NCBI GenBank assembly: GCA_021464245.1
Contig: JADCRB010000118.1
Span: forward strand, 1,056,056 to 1,120,055
Direction of reading: 5' to 3'
Length of the DNA stretch: 64,000 nt
DNA from: Carallia brachiata
Lineage: Eukaryota; Streptophyta; Magnoliopsida; Malpighiales; Rhizophoraceae
Positions 50,204 through 62,318 of this stretch are shown here, piece by piece (positions within the stretch are counted from its first letter, which is position 1; every line of letters begins with the position of its first letter). The position numbers and the translations under genes are program-made. Under the pieces are notes generated by a model that worked only from the letters and a program-made list of their open reading frames with translations, made no database searches and was not told where the DNA came from.

Positions 50204-50530
50204 TTCATTATAAAAGATATGCATCTTTTAACGGAAAATTTTAAAATTTTTTTTAAAAAAGTATTCTAGCAAAAGGATCTCACACGCTATGTTATCCTGT
50301 AATTGATTTATGTTCAATTTCTCTTTGTTCATTATTTCTGTTAAAAAAAAAAAAAGAGTAAGAACAATCAAGTGGGAGCAATCCTACACTTCATTACAAA
50401 AGATATGCATCTTTTAACGGAAGAATTTAGAATTTCAAAAAAAAAAAAAAAGTACTCTAGCAAAAGGACCTCACACTCTATGTCGGCCTGTAATTAATTT
50501 GTGTTCAATTTCTTTTTGTTCATTATTTTA
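50204..50530. repeat. Direct duplication, two units of about 140 bp
   Basis: Units 50204-50340 and 50390-50530 share 'aaaagatatgcatcttttaa', 'tctagcaaaagga' and 'gttcaatttct' in order, with a 50-bp spacer. AT-rich, no coding content. Confidence 0.85.
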
Positions 50531-50891
50531 ACTGTTTTCTATTAAAAAATATTAGTTAATAATATTTAAATAATAATAAAATATTATTAAAATAATAAAA
50601 ATTATTAAAAAATAAAACAGATAAATTATTAAATTTTATTAAATAAATTACTCGATTTCTTTATTAATATTTAAAATTAAAATTAAATTATATAATAAAA
50701 TTTTTTTAATTATATGCTACGACACGTCACATAGTCGCAGAAGTCTTGTCAATAATTTTTTTTTTTTTTTCCTTGAGAGTTTGATCGTTTTCTGACGGTG
50801 CAGGGGGGCCCTGGGGCAATTGGTCAAAAACGCAGTAATATCGGACTAAACCAGAGTCCGATGAAGCTATCTGTACTATGTGGAGCCCCCA

Positions 50892-50995
50892 AGTGGCCCC
50901 CACAGCTCATCGAGTTGGCTTCCTTCGAGATTTTATAGCGGAGATTCGATGTGAGTGAGTCACGTTAGTGGCCCCCACAGCTCATCAAGTCAGCT
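50892..50995. repeat. Direct repeat of 29 bp in a GC-rich island
   Basis: 50892-50920 and 50967-50995 both read 'agtggcccccacagctcatc' and continue alike, exactly 75 bp apart. The surrounding 50790-51060 is far richer in G and C than anything nearby. No coding frame recognised. Confidence 0.85.
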
Positions 50996-51535
50996 CTGAG
51001 TGCGCGCGGACGTGCGGGACCCACACGAGTGGCGTGTCCAGTTTTGGGAAGTTCTCTCAAGCTTTGTTTGGGCTTTTTGGTAGGGGCACCATGCGCAACT
51101 CTTTGCAAATTTATATGGCACTTTTGTTTTTATATGAAAGTATTAATATATATGTCGATTTTTAATATAATAAAATTAATAATTTTTTGAAAAAATAAAT
51201 AATTTTTTAATAAAAATTAAGAATTTTTTATTTTAAATATTATTAATCTTTTTATAAAATTTGTTAATTTTTTTATTTAAAACACTAAACATTAGAATGC
51301 TAACATTTTATCTTTTCCTAAATTTGTAAGCTCCTTTTGGATTCAGTGTTCAAAAATTAATGTTAAAAAAACTTTAGTTTTTTTAATCTTTAGTTTATGA
51401 AAAGCTAAGGTAAAAGAAAAGGGAATGCAAACGTGATTGGGTTGAACAATTTGTCTATTGACAATCTCATCACAATCTAGTATTTGTAGCCCGTGATTAT
51501 TTATATATCAATATTTATTATTTTTACTTATTCTT

Positions 51536-51656
51536 ATATGAGTATAAATTATTTATAATTTTATATTAAATAAATTTATTTTATTATTTTTTTAATTTTA
51601 AATAGACCTCAATTATGTATAATATAAAATTACGAGTGACTTATAATTATAAAAAA
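51536..51656. mobile_element. Small AT-rich MITE-like element (member 3 of 3)
   Basis: Layout as at 18374-18495: left 'gagtataaattatttataat', right (reverse-complemented) 'tataagtcactcgtaatttt', central 'ttttaaatagacctcaatta'. Confidence 0.4.
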
Positions 51657-54600
51657 AAGAAGAGTTAAATAAAAAAATGTCCATATCTCTCGAAACATTT
51701 ATATATAGTTTTATAATAATCACAAAAAGCTGTCTAACAACGGGAAATTTTCATTCATCTAGTATGAAAAGTTTAATTTGAAAAAAAAAATGCTATACCA
51801 AAAAATGGTTTAATTTGAAAATTGGAAGATATATAAGTAATATAAGAGAGAGTTGTAGAATGAAATTAAAATTGGATTTGAGTTTTGCTCTTTTGTTTTT
51901 TTTTTTTTGGACATGACATGATGAGATTTAGATAAAATTTTTTCAAAGTTTTATCATACGTAATTTTGTTTTTCTTTTTGCAGGTGAGATTCTTTTGGAT
52001 TCGGTTGGGACACTTTTTGGAGGAAAGAATTGGCAGGCCAGAGGGGGGCCGCGTGCTTCTAGGGACAATTTTCTTTCTTTCTGAATCTCAGGTACACCGT
52101 ACGACGCACGTGCCCATATTTCTTTGGCTCTCCATATATGCACATGTCCAAGTTATGAGCAAAGGAAAAAGACGGGGGTACCGGAGGACTTGTTTTACAC
52201 AGGATGGTTAGTAGCTAAACGCTTTTACTTGGATAATTGCTTGTGGGTCGATAAAAGTGTGCTGGCCCCAATCAGGAATTACCGGAAAAAAAATAATTTT
52301 GAAAACAAAATTTAAAGAAAGAATTGGTGGAAAATAAAATATGTTTAAAGTAACATTAAATAATAGAATTGAATAAAGATAACAATTATAAAATTTTTTT
52401 TACGAAATTTCACAAAATTTTTTAATTTTTTTTAGTATTAGACTTTGATATTCAAAAGTTACATTGGACCCTGATAAATCTGATTCAAGTTTTTTTGTCG
52501 AACTTTTTGCAAAAAAGAGCTCTCCCAGTGTATTTTTTTCATTTACAAAGGTCGAACTCAAGACTTTATTTAAAAAATCAAGCTCCTTCTACTTATATGA
52601 ACGATTGTTGGTTGAAAGCTCTCAAATTTTAGTATAAAATTAAATTTACTTAAAATTTAATTTTAAAAAATAAAAATAAAATTATAAGAAAGACTCCTTA
52701 TCATATAAGCCTAAAAATCATTTCGTCAAAAGTCAAAAAAAAATTTCTATTATATATCACTGTTTTTTAAAATTTAAATTTAAAAAAATAAAAAAAATAT
52801 ATGTCTAATTGACGTGCCATCACTCGGGACATGGCCAAGACAAAAGTCTTAGCCCGTATAATGGCTCTCCCTTTAATTAGAGGGCTGAGTTTCAATCTTA
52901 ACTTTTTTTTTTTTTCGACAATTTCTTTTTACATAACAATAGCTCATATCTATTGAGAAATAATAATAATAACAATAATTAAATAGCAATACTTATGACG
53001 CAATATTATAAATATAAAAAATGTGGACAAATCACATCTCAATTATTTCACAAATACATGAAGTTGATCCTAGAAAAGTGATTGTATTGCGCTTTTTTGG
53101 CTCTCATATTGCTTTCAATGTTATGTTACATAGTGATGGTTTTTTTTTTTTTTTTGATAGGTATGTTCCATAGTGATGGTTACAACAGTATATGCAAACA
53201 AAAAAATAGTATACGTAAACAGGTAAAGTATTATGTGCAGAAGAAATGATAAAATATGCTTACGGCTATCAAAAGGTGATGTTTGCACTTTTTTTTTTTA
53301 CCTATTTGCTACTAGATGGGGAATACAAGGAAGGGACCCATTATAATGAGCACATGAGCGAGTACATGTATCTCTACCATTTTATGATGGCTGCACGGTT
53401 TTGGGGTTTTCCTTTTTTGACAGAAGATGCTTTCAGTTGCTTCCATCGTATCTGATGGGACTTGAGATAAAGGATCCGTACGGATGAAGAAGGAGCCATT
53501 GTCGAAGGAGAGAAGTACTTTAGGTATAGAATTATATAAATTTTGAGGTAACATTCAAATATTTTAATTCGAAAGTAACAAATACTTTCGTAGATGCATA
53601 ATTTGATAATATTTTTTGTGGGATAGCACAATTAGTGGGAGATAATGGATTAGCAAAATTCTAAATGCGATGACACTTATTTTGACTAAAATTTTTTTTT
53701 GAGAAAACTAGAAATGTAAAATATACGTCGAAAAGGAATTTCAATGCCTATTTTCTTTTTTATTTTCCAAATAAAAAAAAATGGGTCTAGAATAAAATTG
53801 ATATCAAAGCTAAGATTGGGCCGGAATAGAAATCGAAACCAAATTTAACCTGAAAACAAAATTGTAGTTAAAGTCTCTATGCAATTGAAGATCTGGCTTA
53901 ATTTAAGTGGTAAAGTGTGTGTATTTATTGAAAGATCTGATATTTGAATCCAATTCTCTTCCTTACTTGTCTCCATCTCCAATAATACGCAACCGTCTCC
54001 ACTTGAGACAAAAAAAAAAAATGTATGCAACTATAGAACCATAGAAAAGTTTAGGTGGATGACACATTTTGATATTAGTAAGCAAAAAAAAAACAAGAAC
54101 AAGAAGAAGATATATTTAATATTTTGGAACACCTTTGAAGTGGAAAGATGAGATATAGAGACTATAAATCAGAACAGTTTTGTTTGAATTTTAACATGAA
54201 TGCTATTTATAAATTCTAGCTAACACAACTGATTGAAAAATACTGTTGAGACTTCTTGATCATATGTTTGAATGTAGTTATTCTGTTTTTATTTCTTAAT
54301 CTTTTAGTCTCTCTTATAACACCCTAAAAAAAATCATTCCAGTTAAACCTTCATTTTGAAGGTTTTGAATTTTTGACTGATTTATGAATCTTATTAGCAA
54401 TAGTTAAATAACTTCTAAGTCCTAGATAGACACATATGTTGATTCTACTTTTCCTTTAAGAACTTTGTTTTAAACTCGAATTATAACAAGTTACTCAGGG
54501 AGCAATGGAAAAAGATAACCCGAAAGGCAGGCTGCAGGACGGCCTTTATTGGTAAAGAAAATAATCTTTGAAGCTTTTAGGCTTTATATACTGTCAGACA

Positions 54601-55285
54601 TGACGTCCATCAAAGCTGAGATTGTTACGAGTCCTTGCCAAATTTACCAGATCCTGAATCTTAAAATGTTCCTATAATTGCCTCAAACCCATTCACATAG
54701 AGCACGGAGCCCTAAGACCAAACTCTATATTGTATTATTATTAATGATTACATGCATATTTGTGATTTTATTATTAATTGTTGTCATGTGCTAAAAATTA
54801 TAAATCTCTAAAAAGTTAATTTTTTGATAGTATAACATGTAATTCTATGTTTAAAATACGTAAAATTGATCTCATTCATATAACATTAGTAGGGACACGC
54901 GCAAAGAGAGAGAGAGAGAACAGCTATATATCAATATGTAGTTTATATAACCAAGAACACAGAGAATCACACACAAACAATCAAAAACTAACATTAGTTT
55001 CTTCTACAACAGCAAAGTCATTAGCAACCTTTCTCTAGGATGTTTCCAGGCAAACAAGGCAATTACCATATAATTATATGCAGGATTTTACACCCAACAT
55101 CCAATCTGCCTTATTCTGGCAAAAACCATAGTTAGCTAGCTAGATTCCCATCTCTTGTTATTCCTTTTTTTTTTTTTTTTTCTTTTTCCTTCTTTTACAG
55201 TAGCTTCCAAATATAATAATGAAAATAAAACTACATGAATTATGAGAGTTGCAATGTGTGCCTTTTTAGTCTCTCATCAAATTGG
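51657..55285. other. Gene-poor AT-rich region, 3' flank of the TFL1/CEN gene
   Basis: 51960-52260 is moderately GC-rich and starts after a T-rich tract with 'tgcag', like an acceptor site, but its translation matches nothing I know. The rest is AT-rich with T-runs. The TFL1/CEN 3' UTR should lie just below 55286. Confidence 0.45.
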
Positions 55286-56499
55286 TCAACGTCTCCTTGC
55301 AGCAGTTTCCCTTTGAGCATTGAAGAACACAGCTGCAACAGGCAGGCCAAGCTCATTTTCTTCTGCAAACTTCCTTGTGCTGAACCGGTCCCTCGAGGAA
55401 GGAGGGGTCACTGTTTGCCTTCCCTTCTGCTTAAACAGAATGAACACAAACCTGTGGATGCCTATGTTTGGCCTTGGCATCTCGTAGCTCACAACTTCCC
55501 TTCCTGTCCATTTAAATTTCCCACATAACTAAAAGAAAAAAGTCACAAAAAAAAAAAAAAAACTCCCCGCAAATCATTAGTGCAGAACTTATATCTCTTT
55601 CTCTCCAAAGGATTATTTTCTGCGTAGAGAAGGGAACTTACCAAATGTGGCATCAGTGGTGCCGGGGACGTCTGTCACCATCCTGTAAGATAATGTCAAA
55701 TTAAGTTCAAATGGCAAGCATATTGATCTTATGTATGCATATGATATAGCTGTCCTTCTTATTACTTTTTTCGTTCCATTTTTTGTACTTTAAATTTGTG
55801 AAGATTTATATCAGTTCTATACCACTCCTCGTTCCCATTTTTTATGACCAAAAAAATAATAATAATAATGCAAGTCAGAATCGTGTCCTCAGGCAGCAAA
55901 TCACCCATTGACATCCTAATTCAATTCCACACTTCTTTTGTATAGTGACCTTTTTTTTTTTTTTGATAGATTACTTTTTGTGTATGCGGCTGACTTGTTG
56001 GATTCTGGTTTTATATGTGTATTATGTAACTATATTAAGGATTTGTTGGAGGTTGGAGGAGGGTTTAGTAGGGCAAACCAGTGTACATGCTCCCTCAGGT
56101 ATGGATCACTAGGACCAGGAACATCAGGATCTGTCATGACCTGCAATTGAAGTAATGAAAACTCATCTTTTTACAGTACACAAGTCATACCATCTAAGTT
56201 CTAACTATCACTAGCTTGACCCCAATACATTTGTAACAACAGAAACTTTGCTTTCATGGAAGAAGGGGGTAAAAATACATATACATATTTCATACCAGGG
56301 TGAAAAATGACCTCATGTCACCTCCATTAACCTCAACTTTTGGTTTGTGAGTAACAGCAGATGGGAATAGCTCATGGCCATTGTAGACTTGCTTGTTTGA
56401 GTTGTAGGTGACGGTCATCTTCACACTTGGAGTGAAGTAATCAATGACATCCCCAATCACCCTCCCAACAACAAGAGGTTCTGTTGACACATTTGCCAT
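55286..56499 (-). CDS. CEN: TFL1/CENTRORADIALIS-type PEBP protein, four exons
   Basis: Exons 56499-56296 (204 nt), 56140-56079 (62 nt), 55682-55642 (41 nt), 55503-55286 (218 nt), all GT-AG; 62- and 41-nt middle exons are the hallmark of FT/TFL1 genes. Product 174 residues, the normal length. The [10 protein letters not shown] and GIHR ligand-pocket motifs are present. His86 (REHVHW) is the TFL1-type residue where FT has Tyr, and Asp141 (SSRDRF) is the TFL1-type residue of the external loop. The end [11 protein letters not shown] is TFL1/CEN-like. Known: binds FD-type bZIP factors through 14-3-3 proteins and represses flowering and meristem termination. All features point to a working floral repressor. 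[14 protein letters not shown] is closer to CEN than to TFL1; the exact clade is uncertain. Start: first ATG, consistent with the family. Confidence 0.96.
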
Positions 56500-56597
56500 T
56501 GTCAGCTAGACTTTTGAGGACAAACAAGTTTATTAGCCTTTATTTTTAGCTGCTTTGGAAGTTTATTCTTGAATGAGTGATAAGGATGGAAGCCCCA

Positions 56598-56606
56598 TAT
56601 TTATAG
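56598..56606 (-). promoter_or_regulatory. TATA box of the TFL1/CEN gene
   Basis: 'tataaatat' on the minus strand, about 100 bp upstream of the ATG at 56499. This allows a transcription start near 56570 and a 5' UTR of about 70 nt. Confidence 0.7.
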
Positions 56607-58861
56607 TGTGCTTTGAGAGCTGTATGCCTCAGTGGAGTTATAGAGATGCTGGCGGAAATTAACAAAGTGGGAATACACAAAAAAGTTTGAAAAGTGGAAC
56701 TCCAAGAAATTTAAACTGAGAAAAGATACACATAGAATCTTTCCATCTAGTTTTGGTCTGAAAGCCTTGTATTATACCTAGAGATTACAGACACTAAGTA
56801 AATAGGCACCACAATTTAGTTATGGTTTGGATAGAAGTTCAATCAAGTGCCTTGTAACTATTCTACAGTTTGAAGTTCATTTGGTCATCATTTAATTTCA
56901 CTACAATTTCAATTTTGTAGTCCAAAGCTGTCACTCAGTCTTGTCTTAGAATTTAAAATGTGAATTATGATTACGGAATTAATATAAAAATAAGAGGTAA
57001 AACTAATTAATATAAAAGTGAGAAACGTATAAATTTAATATTTTAAAATTTTAAATTAAAATGTGGTATTAAATTTACTTATTTATTACTTACTTTAACT
57101 TATTTAAATTTCTCCCCGATTTAATTCTCACATTTCCCTTGCAAGACCATTTTCCGCCTTCAATTAACTTTGGTCTATCTCTCAAGTAAAATGAGATGGA
57201 CAAGCTATGTCGTGGATTTCATCACGTTCTTATTAGATCTTTAAGCTCACACCCAGTGAATTTAGTGCATTCTAGACTCTGATGCACTGTTATAATTATT
57301 GGATGCACATTATTGGCTTACATCATTCATTACGATTATGTATTGAAGGATAATAAATGTGCAATTTAAAGTCGTGATAGTACATTATTCAAACTCATAT
57401 CACGCATGAAACATGTCAAATTGAAAGAACAAGATCCGAGGTGTACAAATAATTAAACACAAGCAAGACGAAATCGAATTCTTACGTTATATCAATATAT
57501 CACGCGTACGGCACCAAAAAGGTGATTTTGGGGAAGTACGGGCTTGGCGAGAAAAGTTACAGAACAAACAGTCAAATTAAATAGCAGGAGGGACTAGTGG
57601 CCATTCTCGCTGTATGGAAAGGAAGGAAGAGGGACTTAGCCATGCTGGTTTTTTTTTTTTTGGCAACAACAGAGGCCGAGGCTAAGAAATGGGAACGACA
57701 AAGAAATCTTAACAGTGTTTCAATCATCTCTCTTTTTCTGCATGGTTATGGTTATGCTTGCAGTGCTTGCTAAACTTTTTTTTTTTTTTTTAAGTATAAC
57801 CCATTAACGACATTATGATTTATAAATTTACTTTATTATTTTTTTGTTTTAATTAACTCTCACTTAAATTTTTTTCTTTTCTTTTGTCTCACATCTCGCA
57901 TTAAGTTAATTTGACTCACCACAAATATGAGTTAAGTTAGAAAACCCTTATGTTAATAGTGCTACAGCATGTCAAATATCTAATGGCTAATTGCACAAAT
58001 TAAACAGTATAATTAATACTTATATGATATGTTGGATGTTAGCATTGTGCTACTTTACGCATGCAATTACCTGGCTGATAAATGCTCTAACAGGTCACCA
58101 GTGTGGCTCATATATAGTGGGATGTTGCATCAAAGTGTTTACTAGCCAACTAGGTAAGCTAAATGTGAAAAGTTCTTGGATAGAAATAGTAGGGAGTTCA
58201 AAGCTTTAACTTTTTTATATTCTATGAGTTTTAATTCTAATGTATCAAAAAAAGAAAAGAAAGAAAAAAACATCAATCTCATGACTAAATTATTTATGCA
58301 CTGAAAAAGGGTGCGATTAAAGCTTTAGTCTAGCAGCAAGGGAGCTCGAGATCAGGAAGTTTGGGAATTAAGTCTCACATTTCAACTGTTTAATGGATGT
58401 AAAAAAATGAGACACCATTACTAATCTAGGAAGGAGATGACAGACAAAGTGGCCATATGGACAGGGCATTGTGAAAGTTCATGGGAATAAAGTCGAAAAT
58501 CTAGAAACATTTATATGTCATTTGATTATTTATTTAGCGTATGTGGGTGTAGATTGGGGATGCAAATGTAGGAATAAAGATTTTGAAGTAATCATTACTT
58601 TCATAAAAATAAAAATGTAAAAAGTCTAAATTGGTGTCTAACATTTGGACATTTATTTAATTATAAATACAACATTTTTTTTTTGGTCAAAATTCATCTC
58701 CTATCTTTTTTCCATCGAATAATTCGATACCTTTTCATCACATTGTCGTTGATCTTATTGATGTGAGCATCACCTACTGGTCATGTTAGGTCCTTTAGAG
58801 AATAATTTAATGATTAGAATTCAAGACTCTATTTTAAAGTCTTGAATTCAAATTTTAGAAA

Positions 58862-58938
58862 GGGAGGGTGAGATTTATAGGAATAAAAAATTATCCCTAT
58901 TATATAACTTATAGTCCAATGACCTCCAAGTGAACTAA
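58862..58938. repeat. Dispersed repeat, partner at 41340-41415
   Basis: Same order of words as its partner, same orientation. Confidence 0.6.
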
Positions 58939-60657
58939 AAAAAAAAAAAACCTACTAGTCATGTTAGTATATTATATCTTAGTTACATCTCATGTCATAC
59001 AAAATATAATGAAGTGAGAATTCTCATTTCTTTTTAATTTATTGAAAATTTAGTTTTGTTATTTGAAATATTATATAAAAAACAGGAAAGAAAAATAAAA
59101 AATTGAAACTCTATTCTGCTTACATAGCTAGTGAATCATGCACACATTTGCAAGATTAACTGAAATGTGACAAATGAAAACCTAATTAGTACGATGGAGA
59201 AAACATTATACGATTTTAATAACAAAAAAATTTTGTGTCAATAATTCAACTTAGTTCACATGTTAGATACCAATTCAACCTTTTGTCAATAAAAAACAAC
59301 AAAAATTCTGATGTTATTTTATGATTGTGGCTGCTCAAGCTTTTTCCAGTAATTTATTTGGGTACATTACACCATTGGCCGGGGGTCTCCACTGAAGTTC
59401 TTAACTTATTATTGTTTGATTAACAAGGCAAAATTCCAGACCTTCACCAGACCCTATTAAGACTTTTTTTTGTCGACTTTCACATCCTGTTACCCAGCTA
59501 GGAAATACACTTTTGTAATAAGAGTAAATAAAAAGGAGAAAATTCTTGAGATGGGTGTTGCAAGAACATTTCCACATATTGCAATTACGTTACAGATGAA
59601 GTAATGAACATCTATATTTAGAATTATTCTAGTAAGTAGTTTAATCTGGGACATAAAGTAACTCAACCATAACCCCACGAACAAAGGCAGGCAGTGGTTT
59701 GATGGACAGTCATTTTCAAAAGAAAAGGAATATTCAATTGTGGTTTCTTCCATTTCTGCTTTGAAAATGCGAGAGTGGATTGCCATATATGGAAATTGTA
59801 GCACTCTCTTTTCTTCATATTCTTCTGAGGATTATATTGATAAACCAAAGCTTGCTCTCAGTGAGAGTGATGTAATAGAGTTTTGTGGCCTGCTAGTGGG
59901 ATACCTCATATTTTTTGTGCCCGAATGTTACAGTTGTTAGGCTAGGCGGATTTGATAACCAAGATAAGGGTATATCACTAGGGTTTTACTCTTCTATATT
60001 CAATCCAAGCATCTCAGGAAACTACTCAAGAAAATGGAGCATCCTGCATCCAATATGCATACTTTTTAGTTTAAAATATATTAAAGAATATAAATTCATA
60101 TTAATAAAATATAAAAATTTGTCATGACTTATAATATTTTTAAATTTCATCTTCTACTAGCTTGATCTTTAGATGAATTCGAGATTCAAATGTTTTATTA
60201 TATATGGTTAAAAAGTTTTGTTTATTTTCTTATTTGTACTACCAATAAGTCGTTTTGTCTTTAAATTTGATTCGTTTCAACTCAATTTCTTTGTATTACG
60301 CTAATCGAACGTATTAAATATATGAAGTTCATATTGATAAACGATAAACATTTAATATAACTTATAATACTTTTAACCTCTCTTACTTAAAACTTGAATT
60401 TTAAAATCGAGATTTTAAATAGATTGGGTGTTCAATTGTTTTATTTGACAAATGTATGTGAGTTGTCCTTGCTTGCAGTCACAGACCACTAGTCATGTGG
60501 TCTACTAGGCACGGCCGGATCTACAGTGGGGCAAGGGGAAGCGGGTGGGGGGAAGCAATTAATTGCCCTGTGACTCTATTTATATATATTGATATAGAAA
60601 TATTTGTACAAGATGATATTTAGTTTAGTAGTGCTGTTATGGCGGAGATATTTGGGA

Positions 60658-60679
60658 GAAAGAGAGAGAGAGAGAGAGA
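60658..60679. repeat. (GA)n microsatellite
   Basis: About 11 GA units. Confidence 0.9.
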
Positions 60680-61797
60680 TTTTACAAAAATAATTATATC
60701 AGCAACAACAAAACTATTATTATGTTTTTGGTACAACAAAATTATTTGAATCGAAGTGAAAACAAAATGCATGAAACTTACAAATTATAATGCGGCTATC
60801 ACAATAGATGCAAATTTCCAATGCATGAGCGTTTTCTCACAGGGTGCTGCAAGTTGCATTGAAATTATGTACTGAGTAGCAACACGAGTCATTAATTAAT
60901 AGTTTTTTTTATATAAAATTTAAAATTAAATCTAAATGAGTGTTGTTTTATAACATGAATGTAGATATTATATGAGATTTTTACAGAAATTTTTTTTCTT
61001 TCGAATTTTTTTTCTAAAACAATAAAAAAATATTATTTTATTAAATATGTGTGTTTTTAATGTACAAATCTCTGTACACTAATATTTTTCTTTTTCATAT
61101 TTTTTCATGATTCTCCTAATAATCACTGCTTGTCTTTTCTCTCTCTCTTTTATTTTAATTAGGACAAAGAAGGCTTTTGGTCATTCAACGACACAGTAAT
61201 TAACCTCTTGCTTGATGAAAAGAAAGAGGGAGTGAGGAATGTGAAATGAATGAATATTAGAAGAAATGAACGAATTTTATCTTTTATATGTTTGGAAGAG
61301 TATAACGTGAAAAAAAAATGATCAAAATATTATATTTGAAAATTAGTGAAAAGTTATGAGAAAAAAAGTAATACATTTCTAATATCTATTTTGCCTTTCA
61401 AAAATAATAATTAAAAAAAAACTAAAGACAAAACTATCATTATACCCAAAAAAAAAAAAAAAAAAAAAACCAAAAAAAAAAAGAAATTAAAAAGGGAGGC
61501 GGGCTACACATCAGCCCACTTCCCGCAATTCTTGGGAGGAACCACTTTTAGTGGGGCTCAGAGAAAAAAACTGGTCCCAACATTTTTGTGTATTTGTTCT
61601 TTCTTATTCCAAACATAACTTCTATCTTCTTTTCACCCTCCATTCTTCTATCTACATGGATTCCTTCCTATTCTATGATTCCCAAACAAGGGGCAAGGGT
61701 AGAGATCTGATCTCGACTATCATCTCTCCTAATGATTTACTTTACTATAAATAATGATTTTTTCGCTAAAGCATGAGCAATAGAATTTGCTTGCCTA

Positions 61798-62310
61798 TAG
61801 AGGTGTCAAAAAGTCGGGTCGGGTTGGGTTCGGGTTGGGTCGTTTCGGGTTCGGGTCATTTTCGGTTGGGTTACTTTCAGGTCACGTTACATTCGGTTCG
61901 GGTTCAGGTTGGGTCGTTTCAGATTCGGGTCGAATTCGCACTGAACCATTATTTTTTAAATCATTTTTTATTAAAATAAAACATTTCAATTAAATTTAAA
62001 ACTCATTTATATAATGAATTAAACGTTTAAATTTAATTTTTGCGTCATATATATCTATATTTTACGAAAATAGTACTAATTAATATTTAAAAAAGATAAG
62101 TCAAAGGTAAAAGTCAAAAAAAATTTCACTATTTTGTCTTTTTCTTAACCAACGGGTGACCCGGATCCAACCCGGATCCGACCCAAAATTTTCGGGTCAT
62201 TTTCGGGTTGGGTCATTTTTGGATTCGGGTTGAAAAATCAGGTTCCTGACCCAATTTTTTTGGATGGATTCAAACGAGTTATCGAGTCGGGTCACTTTTT
62301 AACACCTCTA
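61798..62310. mobile_element. hAT-type MITE with CGGGT repeats
   Basis: Ends 'tagaggtgtcaaaaagtcgg' and, reverse-complemented, 'tagaggtgttaaaaagtgac'. 8-bp target duplication CTTGCCTA at 61790-61797 and 62311-62318. 513 bp. Both subterminal regions are packed with 'cgggt' and 'tcgggttgggt' words; the middle is AT-rich. No coding capacity beyond repeat-driven frames. Confidence 0.93.
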
Positions 62311-62318
62311 CTTGCCTA

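Larger units (their letters stand above)
56607..61789. other. Upstream region of TFL1/CEN and gene-poor DNA
   Basis: No further gene recognised. 59660-59940 (+) has an open frame of mixed composition (about 90 codons without a stop, IAIYGNCSTLFSSYSSEDY) that may be a gene relic, but I know no match. 60490-60560 is G-rich ('cggccggatctacagtgggg') and looks like the tip of a TE. Confidence 0.4.

Noticed and set aside
55503..55510. Suspected frameshift at the start of TFL1/CEN exon 4
   Set aside because: On re-reading, the exon starts at 55503 with GA AGG GAA GTT, which joins exon 3 cleanly as FGREVVSYE.
55286..56499. FT-type florigen
   Set aside because: His86 and Asp141 and the C-terminal segment are TFL1/CEN-type; FT has Tyr and Gln at these places.
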